Shown piece by piece: positions 38,183 through 47,689 of a stretch of DNA of 64,000 bases. A model generated the notes under the pieces. The model was given only the letters and a program-made list of their open reading frames with translations, was not told the origin of the DNA and did not search any database. Both the position numbers and the translations under genes were made by a program. The first letter of the stretch is position 1. Every line of letters starts with the position of its first letter. This DNA comes from Pseudomonadales bacterium (lineage in GTDB: Bacteria > Pseudomonadota > Gammaproteobacteria > Pseudomonadales > UBA5518): the NCBI GenBank assembly GCA_022072145.1, contig JAJVIG010000043.1, positions 1-64,000 on the forward strand, given 5' to 3'.

Positions 38183-39304
38183 ATGTCCGAACAGCACGAG
38201 ATCCGCTGCCTGTTGTCCCTGCTGGCGCTGCCCGGAGTCGGGCCGGCCACCGTGATGAAGATGCAGGCGCTGGCCGGTTCGGCCGCCGCCGCGCTGGAGC
38301 TCGGCCCGGAACGCCTGCGTTCGATCGGACTGCGTGAGGAAGGCATCTCGGAGCTGCTGGCGTTGCACGGCAAGCCTGCCGCGCGCAGCGCCGCGGTCTG
38401 TGACTGGCTGGCACGCGAGCAGGTCGGGGTGCTGACGCTGGCCAGTGCTCACTATCCCGCAATGCTCCGCCACATTGTGTGCCCGCCCCCGTTGTTGTTC
38501 GTCAGAGGCGCAGTCGACGTGCTGGGGACACCACAGCTCGCGATCGTCGGCAGTCGCGGCGCCACGTTCGCCGGGCGTGAACTGGCGCACGAGATTGCAG
38601 GCGCCGTCGCGAAGTATGGGCTCACCATCACCAGCGGGCTTGCGATCGGCATCGACGCAGCGGCGCATCAGGGCGCGGTCGATGCCGGCGAGCGCAGCAT
38701 CGCGGTGCTCGGTTGCGGACCGGACCAGGTGTACCCGGCGCGCCACCGGCGACTCGCGTCCGCTCTGATCGACGGCGGCGGGGCGCTGGTCAGCGAGTTC
38801 CCGCCCGGCACCCGACCCGAGCCGGCCAACTTTCCGCGCCGCAACCGGATCATCAGCGGCTCGAGTCTGGGCGTGCTGGTGGTCGAGGCGGCGTTGCCGA
38901 GCGGCTCGCTGCTCACCGCGCGCTGTGCACTCGAACAGGACCGCGAGGTGATGGCCGTGCCGGGTCCGGTGCGCAGCCGCCAGAGCCGTGGCTGCCACGA
39001 ACTGCTGCGCAATGGCGCGGCCCTGGTCGAGACCGCCGAGGACGTGCTGCGCGCGCTGGGCGACCGCTTCCGGCCATCGGCACCGCCGCCCGCATCGGTG
39101 GTGCCACCTGCCGGGGAGTCGCCGGGCGGGCTGGACACCGATGAACTGCGTGCGCTCGAGGCAACCGCCTTCGTGGCGACGCCGGCCGATGCGATCGTGC
39201 GCCGCAGCGGACTCGCGGCCGCCGCGTGCACCGCCGCGCTGGCCCGGCTCGAACTGCGCGGGGTGATCGCCAGCAGTGGCGAAGGTTACGTACGCACACG
39301 TTGA
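38183..39304 (+). CDS. dprA: DNA-processing protein DprA (Smf)
   Basis: Single-strand DNA-binding protein that loads RecA during natural transformation, 373 residues. It has an N-terminal SAM-like helical domain (LLALPGVGPATVMKM), the Rossmann-like core with GSR at 123-125, SGLAIGIDAAAH at 151-162 and RRNRIISGSS, and a C-terminal winged helix (residues about 315-373). The domain set is complete. Uptake machinery is not in the window apart from the TsaP-like neighbour. Confidence 0.94.
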   Translation: MSEQHEIRCLLSLLALPGVGPATVMKMQALAGSAAAALELGPERLRSIGLREEGISELLALHGKPAARSAAVCDWLAREQVGVLTLASAHYPAMLRHIVCPPPLLFVRGAVDVLGTPQLAIVGSRGATFAGRELAHEIAGAVAKYGLTITSGLAIGIDAAAHQGAVDAGERSIAVLGCGPDQVYPARHRRLASALIDGGGALVSEFPPGTRPEPANFPRRNRIISGSSLGVLVVEAALPSGSLLTARCALEQDREVMAVPGPVRSRQSRGCHELLRNGAALVETAEDVLRALGDRFRPSAPPPASVVPPAGESPGGLDTDELRALEATAFVATPADAIVRRSGLAAAACTAALARLELRGVIASSGEGYVRTR

Positions 39305-39400
39305 GCTCGGCTGCCTGCGCCGGCGGCGCGGTGGCGCGCGGTGGCTTGTGAGGCCGGTGCGCTTGGGCTAAGTTGCCCTGCCACACCCCGGAGCGATACG

Positions 39401-39967
39401 GTGCCACCGTTGAACCGCCTGCACCTCGAGCGCGCCGTGCGCGCGCTGCGCGCCGGCGGCGTGATTGCGCACGCCACCGAAGGCGTCTGGGGGCTGGCCT
39501 GCGATCCCGCTGATCCGCTCGCCGTCGCGCGGGTGGTGCGGCTCAAGGGCAGGCGCGCGGACAAGGGCTTCATCCTCGTCGCTGGCAGTGTGCCGCAGGC
39601 GCTGCCGCTGCTGCAGCGGCTCGCCGACGCACAGCGTGCGGGCGTCGTCCGCAGCTGGCCAGGGCCCGTGACGTGGATCGTTCCGGCGCCGGACGAAGTG
39701 CCGCACTGGATCACCGGCAGGCACCGCAGCGTCGCTGTGCGTGTAAGCGATCACTACCAGTTCGCTGCCCTTTGTGAGGCATTTGGTGGACCATTGTTGT
39801 CCACTTCGGCGAACCTGCAGGGACGCGCGGCGGCGCGCACTGCGCTGGCGGTGCGACGCTATTTCCGCGCCGGCATCGATTATCTGCTGCCTGGACAACT
39901 GGGGGGGCGGCGCGGGCCCAGTGCGATCCGTGACGCCGTGAGCGGCCGCGAGCTGCGCGCCGGCTGA
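39401..39967 (+). CDS. tsaC: Threonylcarbamoyl-AMP synthase TsaC (YrdC/Sua5 family)
   Basis: Makes threonylcarbamoyl-AMP for the t6A37 tRNA modification. The 188-residue product has the short YrdC form without a Sua5 extension. Conserved parts are GGVIAHATEGVWGLACDP, the KGRRADKGFILV loop, SWPGPVTWIVP and LLSTSANLQG. The GTG at 39401 has a GGAG site 8 bp upstream and gives the family length; earlier codons in the frame are not conserved. Confidence 0.93.
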   Translation: MPPLNRLHLERAVRALRAGGVIAHATEGVWGLACDPADPLAVARVVRLKGRRADKGFILVAGSVPQALPLLQRLADAQRAGVVRSWPGPVTWIVPAPDEVPHWITGRHRSVAVRVSDHYQFAALCEAFGGPLLSTSANLQGRAAARTALAVRRYFRAGIDYLLPGQLGGRRGPSAIRDAVSGRELRAG

Positions 39968-39988
39968 AGCGGCGGTAATCTGCACTGA

Positions 39989-40918
<930 letters not shown>

Positions 40919-40943
40919 GCCGTCGCCGGGGGAGCACTCTCCG

Positions 40944-42248
40944 ATGAGTGACCGCTACGTCGTCGCCGGCAACCCGGTCGCGCATTCGCGCTCGCCCTTG
41001 ATCCACATGCGCTTTGCGCTCACGACCGGCCAGGACATGGAGTACCGGCGGTTGCTGGTGCCGCTCGGCGGTTTCGCCCGGGCCGCGACCCTGTTCTTCG
41101 CCGACGGCGGCAAGGGCATGAACGTGACCGTACCGTTCAAGCTCGACGCCTGCCGCTTCGCCGGGCACACCAGCCCCCGCGCCGCGCAGGCCGGCGCCGT
41201 GAACACGTTGTGGTTCGTCGACGGCGCGATCCACGGTGACAACACCGACGGCCCGGGACTGGTGCGGGATCTGGTCCACAACCTCGGTTGGACGCTCGCC
41301 GGTGCGCGGGTGCTGCTGCTCGGTGCCGGGGGCGCCGTGCGTGGTGTGCTGGGGCCGCTGCTGGAGCAGGCACCGGCGGCGATCACCGTCGTGAACCGCA
41401 CGGCCGCGCGCGCGCAGGAGCTCGCCGCCGCGTTCGGCCACGCGCGTGCGGTCAGCGGCTGCGGCTACGAGGCGCTGGCCGATACCGCGCCCTTCGACCT
41501 CGTGATCAACGGCACCAGCGCCAGCCTGCACCATGAGGTGCCACCGTTGCCCGAGACCCTGCTCGCCGGCGCGGCGTGTTACGACATGGCCTACGCCGAC
41601 GGTCCCACGCCGTTTCTCGCGCGCGCTGCTGCGGCCGGCGCGCGTGCCTGCGCCGACGGCCTGGGCATGCTGGTCGAACAGGCGGCCGAGGCCTTCCTGC
41701 TGTGGCGCGGCGTGCGCCCTGCGACCGGCGAACTGATCCGCGACCTGCGCCGCGGCGTGCGTATCCGCGCCGCGGCCGGCGCCGCCGACCACGCGATCGC
41801 GGCGACGCTGTTCCGTGAATATCGGCAGTGGCTCGGCGTGGACCTGTGTTTCCAGGACTTCGAGGCCGAACTGGCGACCCTCCCCGGCGATTACGTACCG
41901 CCGGCCGGAGCGCTGCTGCTCGCCTGCTGTGGCGAGGAGCCTGCGGGTTGCGTGGCCGTGCGTGCGCTGGGCGACGGCGCCTGCGAGATGAAGCGGCTGT
42001 GGGTGCGTCCGGCGTATCGCGGTGGCGGCACCGGGCGGGCACTGGCGTGCGCCGCGATCGCGGCCGCGCGTGCCGCCGGTTACCGCGCGGTGCGGCTCGA
42101 CACGCTGGGAAGGCTGCGCGAGGCGGTGGCGCTGTATACCAGCCTCGGTTTCCGTCGTTGCGCGGCGTATTACGACAACCCGCTCGACGATGTGCTCTAC
42201 TGGGAACTCGATCTGCACGCAACCGACACAGGGGAACGGGCGCCATGA
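40944..42248 (+). CDS. aroE: Shikimate dehydrogenase AroE fused to a GNAT acetyltransferase domain
   Basis: A 434-residue two-domain protein in one uninterrupted frame. Residues 1 to about 270 are a complete shikimate dehydrogenase, which reduces 3-dehydroshikimate with NADPH: NPVAHSRSP at 10-18, NVTVPFK with catalytic Lys66, GDNTDGPG with Asp102, the nucleotide loop GAGGAVRG at 127-134, and the closing helix DGLGMLVEQAAEAF. Residues about 275-434 are a GNAT N-acetyltransferase: MKRLWVRPAYRGGGTGRAL with the acetyl-CoA loop RGGGTG at 359-364, and YTSLGF near 398-403. AroE alone is normally about 270-280 residues. The acetyl acceptor is unknown. The stop overlaps the next ATG (ATGA). Confidence 0.92.
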   Translation: MSDRYVVAGNPVAHSRSPLIHMRFALTTGQDMEYRRLLVPLGGFARAATLFFADGGKGMNVTVPFKLDACRFAGHTSPRAAQAGAVNTLWFVDGAIHGDNTDGPGLVRDLVHNLGWTLAGARVLLLGAGGAVRGVLGPLLEQAPAAITVVNRTAARAQELAAAFGHARAVSGCGYEALADTAPFDLVINGTSASLHHEVPPLPETLLAGAACYDMAYADGPTPFLARAAAAGARACADGLGMLVEQAAEAFLLWRGVRPATGELIRDLRRGVRIRAAAGAADHAIAATLFREYRQWLGVDLCFQDFEAELATLPGDYVPPAGALLLACCGEEPAGCVAVRALGDGACEMKRLWVRPAYRGGGTGRALACAAIAAARAAGYRAVRLDTLGRLREAVALYTSLGFRRCAAYYDNPLDDVLYWELDLHATDTGERAP

Positions 42249-42469
42249 GTGCGACGCGCAGATTCATTGCCGGGGCGATATGTCCGTCGTGTGGCGGCGT
42301 AGACAAGCTGTTCGTCGCTGCCGACGACGCGCAGATGATCTGCGAATGCGTGGCCTGCGGATTCCGTGACAGTCGTGCGCGTGACGCCGTGCCGGGCAGC
42401 GCCGAATACGCGCGCGGACTCGGCCAGACCGCAGACGAAACGCAGGCGGTACGGTTCGTCGATCCGTAA
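42245..42469 (+). CDS. yheV: YheV-family zinc-ribbon protein
   Basis: A 74-residue protein of the YheV/DUF2387 family with an N-terminal RRFIAGAICPSCGG and a second pair CECVACG; the four cysteines probably bind one zinc. Function is unknown. The ATG overlaps the aroE stop. Confidence 0.85.
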   Translation: MSATRRFIAGAICPSCGGVDKLFVAADDAQMICECVACGFRDSRARDAVPGSAEYARGLGQTADETQAVRFVDP

Positions 42470-42491
42470 CCGTGGAATGTACACAAGAACG

Positions 42492-42523
42492 CATTGATCT
42501 GGATCAATGTAATCGTCTATAAC
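42492..42523 (+). promoter_or_regulatory. FNR/Anr-type operator overlapping predicted cox promoter
   Basis: CATTGATCTGGATCAATG at 42492-42509 is a perfect palindrome containing the FNR/Anr consensus TTGAT-N4-ATCAA (42494-42507). A -10-like TATAAC lies at 42518-42523, with the -35 position falling inside the palindrome (TTGATC at 42494, 18-bp spacer). The site centre would be near -29.5 from the predicted start, which suits repression under low oxygen. A GC hairpin follows at 42526-42545. coxB begins at 42654. Confidence 0.7.
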
Positions 42524-42653
42524 TGCCGGTGCCGGCCCGCACCGGTGGCGATGAACTGGCCACCCATTGCAGTGCTCTCCCGGGTCGGATTAGGGGATTC
42601 GGCGTCGTCTACGCGGCGCGGACTCGATCCAACAAGAAAGGAGAATCCGGAGC

Positions 42654-43814
42654 ATGCTGTCCGAATCCAGACGTCGAGGCACGCGGGTGCTCGCAGGCAT
42701 CATGCTGGCGTGTGCCGTTCACGCGCAGGCCAGCGAGCCGGCCCATTCCTCGATCAACCTGAGCCCGGGGGTGACCACGGTAAGCCAGGCCATCTACGAC
42801 TTGCACATGTACACGCTGTGGGTGTGCGTCGCGATCGGGGTGGTGGTGTTCGGCGTGATGTTCTGGTCGATCTTCGCGCACCGCAAGTCGAAGGGCGCAG
42901 TGGCATCGAGCTTCCACGAGAGCACCTCCCTCGAGATCGCGTGGACCATCGCCCCGTTCCTGATCCTGCTGACTTTCGCGGCGCCCGCCACCAACACGCT
43001 GCTGTCGATCTACGACGCCGACGAGGCCGAGCTCGACGTGATGATCACCGGCTACCAGTGGAAGTGGAAATACGAGTACCTCGACCAGGGGGTGGCGTTC
43101 TTCTCGTCGCTGTCCACCCCGCGCGAGTCCTGGGACACCATCGGCGTGCAGCAAGTCCCACCCAGGGGCGAGAACTACCTGCTCGAGGTCGACGAACCGC
43201 TGGTCCTCCCGGCCGGCAAGAAGGTCCGCTTCCTGGTCACCGCCGCCGACGTGATCCACTCGTGGTGGGTGCCGCAACTCGGCGTCAAGAAGGATGCGAT
43301 TCCCGGTTTCATCAACGAAACCTGGACACGGGTCGAGCGCACCGGCACCTACCGTGGGCAGTGCGCCGAACTGTGCGGCAAGGACCACGGTTTCATGCCG
43401 ATCGTGGTCGAGGTCGTCGACGAGCAGCAGTTCGCCAGCTGGCTGGGCGAACGCCGTGCGCGTGCCGAGCAGGAACGTGTGCTCGCTGCGCAGACGCTGA
43501 CGATGGACGAGTTGATGCAGCGCGGCGAGGCGGTCTACACGCGCAGCTGCGCGGCCTGCCACCAGCCGAACGGCGAGGGCGTGCCGCCGGCGTTCCCGGC
43601 GCTGAAGGGCAGCGCAATCGCCACCGGTCCGCTCGAGCAGCACCTCGACATCGTGTTGAACGGCAAGGCAGGCACCGCGATGGCGGCCTTCGCGGCCCAG
43701 CTCGGGCATGCGGACCTGGCCGCGGTGATCACCTACGAGCGCAATGCCTGGGGCAACGACACCGGCGACATGGTGCAGCCGAGCGACGTCGCCCGCTTCG
43801 AACAATCCGAATAA
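42654..43814 (+). CDS. coxB: Cytochrome c oxidase subunit II with fused cytochrome c domain
   Basis: Electron-entry subunit of an aa3-type oxidase, 386 residues. It has a signal or leader region, two transmembrane helices (about 50-72 and 95-112), a periplasmic CuA domain with GYQWKWKYEY and the copper site CAELCGKDH (Cys237, Cys241, His245), and a C-terminal class I cytochrome c domain with CAACH at 299-303 (heme attachment). The fused heme makes it a caa3-like subunit II. A strong AAGGAGA ribosome-binding site precedes the ATG. Confidence 0.95.
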   Translation: MLSESRRRGTRVLAGIMLACAVHAQASEPAHSSINLSPGVTTVSQAIYDLHMYTLWVCVAIGVVVFGVMFWSIFAHRKSKGAVASSFHESTSLEIAWTIAPFLILLTFAAPATNTLLSIYDADEAELDVMITGYQWKWKYEYLDQGVAFFSSLSTPRESWDTIGVQQVPPRGENYLLEVDEPLVLPAGKKVRFLVTAADVIHSWWVPQLGVKKDAIPGFINETWTRVERTGTYRGQCAELCGKDHGFMPIVVEVVDEQQFASWLGERRARAEQERVLAAQTLTMDELMQRGEAVYTRSCAACHQPNGEGVPPAFPALKGSAIATGPLEQHLDIVLNGKAGTAMAAFAAQLGHADLAAVITYERNAWGNDTGDMVQPSDVARFEQSE

Positions 43815-43830
43815 TTCGAGGAACAGCGAC

Positions 43831-45390
43831 ATGGCAGCAGATCACCACGGCCCGGCGAAAGGAATCGGGCGCTGGTTGTTCACGACCAACCACAAGGACA
43901 TCGGCACGATGTACCTGTGGTTCAGCTTCACGATGTTCATCGTCGGCGGCTTGTTCGCGCTCGTGATCCGCACCGAGCTGTTCCAGCCCGGGCTGCAGTT
44001 CGTGAAGCCGGAATTCTTCAACCAGATGACGACCATGCACGGCCTGGTGATGGTCTTCGGCGCGATCATGCCGGCGTGGGTGGGGCTTGCGAACTGGATG
44101 ATCCCGTTGATGATCGGCGCGCCCGACATGGCGCTGCCGCGGATGAACAACTGGAGCTTCTGGATCCTGCCGTTCGCGTTCGCGATGCTGGTCGCGACGC
44201 TGTTCAGCGAGGCCGGCGCGCCGAATTTCGGCTGGACGTTCTACGCGCCGCTGTCGACCGCGTACGCGCCGTCCTCGGTCACGTTCTTCATCTTCGGCGT
44301 GCACCTGATGGGCATGTCCTCGATCATGGGCGCGATCAACGTGATCGCCACCATCATCAACATGCGCGCGCCCGGCATGACGTACATGAAGATGCCGATG
44401 TTCGTGTGGACCTGGCTGATCACCGCCTTCCTGCTGATCGCCGTGATGCCGGTGCTCGCCGGCGTGGTCACGATGATGCTGTTCGACATCCACTTCGGCA
44501 CCAGCTTCTTCAGCGCCGCCGGCGGCGGCGACCCGGTGCTGTTCCAGCACGTGTTCTGGTTCTTCGGTCATCCCGAGGTCTACATCATGATCCTGCCGGC
44601 CTTCGGCGTGATCAGCGAGGTGCTGCCCACCTTCGCGCGCAAGCCGCTGTTCGGCTACACCTCGATGGTCTACGCGACGGCCTCGATCGCGTTCCTGAGC
44701 TTCATCGTCTGGGCGCACCACATGTTCACGGTCGGCATGCCGATCGCCGGCGAGCTGTTCTTCATGTACGCGACCATGCTGATCGCGGTGCCCACCGGCG
44801 TGAAGGTGTTCAACTGGGTCACGACGATGTTCCGCGGTTCGCTGAGCTTCGAGACGCCGATGCTGTTCGCGATCGCGTTCATCGTGCTGTTCACGATCGG
44901 CGGCTTCTCGGGAATCATGCTCGCGATGGCGCCGCTCGACTTCCAGTACCACGACACCTACTTCGTCGTCGCGCATTTCCATTACGTGCTGGTCCAGGGC
45001 GCGCTGTTCTCGATCTACTGCGGCGTCTACTACTGGTTGCCGAAGTGGACTGGCCACATGTACGACGAGACGCTCAGCAAGGCGCACTTCTGGCTGACCT
45101 TCATCGGCGTGAACCTCGCGTTCTTCCCGATGCACTTCGTCGGCCTCGCCGGCATGCCGCGCCGCATTCCCGATTACGCGCTGCAGTTCGCCGACTTCAA
45201 CATGCTGTCGAGCATCGGCGCGTACGTCACAGGCTTCTCGCAGCTGATCTTCCTGTACGTGGTGATCCGCTGCATACGCGGCGGGCGCCCCGCGACGGAC
45301 CGCGTCTGGGAAGCCTCGCACGGGCTGGAATGGTCGGTGCCCTCGCCGGCGCCGTACCACACCTTCGCGATCCCGCCGCAGGTCCGCTGA
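43831..45390 (+). CDS. coxA: Cytochrome c oxidase subunit I
   Basis: Catalytic heme-copper subunit with 12 transmembrane helices, 519 residues. The heme a ligand is in TTMHGLVMVFG. CuB with the cross-linked His-Tyr is in WFFGHPEVYIMILPAFGV, the other CuB histidines in WAHHMFTVG, and the heme ligands in HDTYFVVAHFHYVLV. The EVY motif marks an A-family oxidase. ATG at 43831 follows a GAGGAAC site, 16 bp after coxB. Confidence 0.97.
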   Translation: MAADHHGPAKGIGRWLFTTNHKDIGTMYLWFSFTMFIVGGLFALVIRTELFQPGLQFVKPEFFNQMTTMHGLVMVFGAIMPAWVGLANWMIPLMIGAPDMALPRMNNWSFWILPFAFAMLVATLFSEAGAPNFGWTFYAPLSTAYAPSSVTFFIFGVHLMGMSSIMGAINVIATIINMRAPGMTYMKMPMFVWTWLITAFLLIAVMPVLAGVVTMMLFDIHFGTSFFSAAGGGDPVLFQHVFWFFGHPEVYIMILPAFGVISEVLPTFARKPLFGYTSMVYATASIAFLSFIVWAHHMFTVGMPIAGELFFMYATMLIAVPTGVKVFNWVTTMFRGSLSFETPMLFAIAFIVLFTIGGFSGIMLAMAPLDFQYHDTYFVVAHFHYVLVQGALFSIYCGVYYWLPKWTGHMYDETLSKAHFWLTFIGVNLAFFPMHFVGLAGMPRRIPDYALQFADFNMLSSIGAYVTGFSQLIFLYVVIRCIRGGRPATDRVWEASHGLEWSVPSPAPYHTFAIPPQVR

Positions 45391-45401
45391 GGCGTACCCC
45401 G

Positions 45402-45941
45402 ATGCGCGCACCGGACCCGAATCGCCCGACCGTGCTGTGGACGTGCGCTGCGGCGGTGGCGATGTTCGGTTTCGGCTTCGCACTGGTCCCGCTCTACGAC
45501 GTGCTGTGCGACGTGATGGGGATCGGGCGCGACACGATCACGGCGCCGGTCGACCGCAGCGGCGGCGAGATCGACGCCGCGCGCACCGTGCGCGTGCAGT
45601 TCGTCGCAACCAACGACGGCACCATGCCCTGGGAGTTCCGCCCCGAACGCTTCGAGCTGCGTGTGCACCCGGGCGCGTCGAACGGCACCCGTTTCCACGT
45701 GCGCAACCCCGCGCCGCGCACGATGACCGCGCAGGCGATCCCCAGCGTCTCGCCGGCGGAAGCGGCGCCATATTTCCACAAGACCGAGTGTTTCTGTTTC
45801 GGTCAGCAGACGCTGGGTTCCGGCGAGTCGCTGGACATGCCGCTGCAGTTCATCGTCGATGCGGCGCTGCCGGAGAAGATCTCGACCATCACCCTGTCGT
45901 ACACCCTGTTCGACGTCACCGCGCGGGTCGCAGCCCGATGA
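45402..45941 (+). CDS. ctaG: Cytochrome c oxidase assembly protein CtaG (Cox11)
   Basis: Copper chaperone that delivers Cu(I) to the CuB site. 179 residues, with one N-terminal transmembrane helix (VLWTCAAAVAMFGFGFALVPLYDVLC) and a periplasmic immunoglobulin-like domain with the copper motif ECFCFGQQ. It lies 11 bp after coxA in the oxidase operon. Confidence 0.95.
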   Translation: MRAPDPNRPTVLWTCAAAVAMFGFGFALVPLYDVLCDVMGIGRDTITAPVDRSGGEIDAARTVRVQFVATNDGTMPWEFRPERFELRVHPGASNGTRFHVRNPAPRTMTAQAIPSVSPAEAAPYFHKTECFCFGQQTLGSGESLDMPLQFIVDAALPEKISTITLSYTLFDVTARVAAR

Positions 45942-45981
45942 CGCGTCGATCCCCACCGATTCGCAGCCGGAGTCCCGCACC

Positions 45982-46923
45982 ATGAGCAGCCGCAGCGACG
46001 CAGAGCAGACCTATTACGTACCGGAGCAGAGCAAGCTGCCGTTCCTGGCGACCATCGGCCTGGCAACGTTCATCTACGGCGCCGGAGCGACGCTGAACGC
46101 CGCGCGCGCCGGCGATCCGGACCCGATGTCGTGGCTGTTGCCCGGCGGCTTCGCGTTCTTCGTCGCGGTGCTGTGGCAGTGGTTCGGCACCTCGATCCGT
46201 GAACACCGTCTCGGACTCGCCAACGCGCAGCTCCGGCGCTCGTACGTGCTCGGCATGCAGTGGTTCATCTTCTCCGAGGTGATGTTCTTCTTCGCGTTCT
46301 TCCTCGCGCTCGCCTACGTGAGGCTGTTCGTGGTGCCGTGGCTGGGCGGCGAGGGCGACCACGGGCTGGCCAACCGGTTGTGGAGCGGTTTCGCCGCCGA
46401 GTGGCCGCCGAGCCAGACGCCGCAGCAGGCGCTGGACGCCGCCGGCGGCACCCAGCTCACCGCGCGCCAGTCCGAGTTCCTCGCACCGCCGTCCACCGTC
46501 TCGTGGAGCGGCATTCCGCTGCTGAACACCATCCTGCTGCTGAGTTCCAGCGTGACGCTGCATTTCGCTCACGTGGCGCTGCGCGGCGGACGCCGCGGCG
46601 CGATGAATGTCCTGCTCGCGCTCACGCTCGCGCTCGGCATGACCTTCGTCGCGCTGCAGGCCTGGGAGTACCACCACGCCTACACCGATCTGGGACTCAC
46701 GCTGAAGTCGGGAATTTACGGTTCGACCTTCTACCTGCTGACCGGCTTCCACGGGCTGCACGTCTGCATCGGCGCGCTGATGCTCAGCGTCACGCTGGCG
46801 CGCGCGCGCTTCGCCGGCGACTTCACGCCCGAGGACCACTTCGGCTTCCAGGCCGCGTCCTGGTACTGGCACTTCGTCGACGTGGTGTGGGTGTGCCTGT
46901 TCCTGTCCGTCTACCTGCTGTGA
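45982..46923 (+). CDS. coxC: Cytochrome c oxidase subunit III
   Basis: Seven-helix membrane subunit without redox centres, 313 residues. Typical segments are GMQWFIFSEVMFFFAFF, SVTLHFAHVALR, WEYHHAYTDLGL, GSTFYLLTGFHGLHV and the final WYWHFVDVVWVCLFLSVYLL. The 40-bp gap after ctaG contains no small gene. The ATG at 45982 gives the conserved soluble N terminus. Confidence 0.96.
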   Translation: MSSRSDAEQTYYVPEQSKLPFLATIGLATFIYGAGATLNAARAGDPDPMSWLLPGGFAFFVAVLWQWFGTSIREHRLGLANAQLRRSYVLGMQWFIFSEVMFFFAFFLALAYVRLFVVPWLGGEGDHGLANRLWSGFAAEWPPSQTPQQALDAAGGTQLTARQSEFLAPPSTVSWSGIPLLNTILLLSSSVTLHFAHVALRGGRRGAMNVLLALTLALGMTFVALQAWEYHHAYTDLGLTLKSGIYGSTFYLLTGFHGLHVCIGALMLSVTLARARFAGDFTPEDHFGFQAASWYWHFVDVVWVCLFLSVYLL

Positions 46924-46933
46924 GCCGCGCACG

Positions 46934-47689
46934 ATGGGTGCTCCGCTCCAGGCAGCTCACCCGCCGCGGCCCGCGTTTGCCTGCGACCGGCGCTTTGCCT
47001 TGCTCGCCGCGCTCGGGGTTGCGCTGCTGATCGCGCTCGGCTGCTGGCAGCTCGAACGCGCCGAGCGCAAGGAGGAACTGCTGCTGCTCGCCGAACAGCG
47101 CAGCGCACAGGCGCCGCTCGCGCTCGCGAGCCTGCGCGTCGCGCAGCCCGCGGCGGTCGATCGCATGCCGCTCGCGCTTTCCGGGCACTGGATCGAGGGG
47201 CGCGACTTCCTGCTCGACAACCGCGTGTCCGAGGGGCGCGCCGGCTACGAACTGCTGAGCCCGTTCCGCGACGACAGCGGGCTGGTCGTGTTCGTGAACC
47301 GCGGCTGGATCGCCGCGCCACCCACGCGTGACCGGTTGCCGGCGGTCGCGACACCGCCGGGGCGCCACGAACTGCGCGCGGTGGTGCAGGCCGTCGTGCA
47401 GGGCACCGAGCCGCTGCCCGACACCGCTGGCTGGCCGCGCCGCGTGCAGGCGGTCGAGCCACGCGCGCTCGCCGCGCTCGCCGGGCTCGAGGCCGTGCCT
47501 TACCTGGCCAGGCTCCCCACGCCGGGCGCTGCGGCCGGCTTGCCGGCACGGCTCGCGCCCGAGCACCATCGCGCCTACGCGCTGCAGTGGTTCCTGATGG
47601 CCTTCGCGCTGGGCGTGGTGTTCGTCTGCGGGGGCACCAACGTCGCGTCGTGGCTGTGGCCGCGCGGCCGGGAGAGGATGCATCCATGA
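46934..47689 (+). CDS. SURF1-family cytochrome oxidase assembly protein
   Basis: Inner-membrane protein involved in inserting heme a into subunit I, 251 residues. It has an N-terminal transmembrane helix (FALLAALGVALLIALGCWQLERAERK), a periplasmic domain with GYELLSPFRDDSGLVVFVNRGW, and a C-terminal helix (RAYALQWFLMAFALGVVFV). The stop overlaps the next gene (ATGA). Confidence 0.92.
   Translation: MGAPLQAAHPPRPAFACDRRFALLAALGVALLIALGCWQLERAERKEELLLLAEQRSAQAPLALASLRVAQPAAVDRMPLALSGHWIEGRDFLLDNRVSEGRAGYELLSPFRDDSGLVVFVNRGWIAAPPTRDRLPAVATPPGRHELRAVVQAVVQGTEPLPDTAGWPRRVQAVEPRALAALAGLEAVPYLARLPTPGAAAGLPARLAPEHHRAYALQWFLMAFALGVVFVCGGTNVASWLWPRGRERMHP

Noticed and set aside
43729-45483. Minus-strand frame of about 580 codons opposite coxA
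   Set aside because: Histidine, aspartate and arginine repeats produced by complementing hydrophobic codons of coxA; not a gene.
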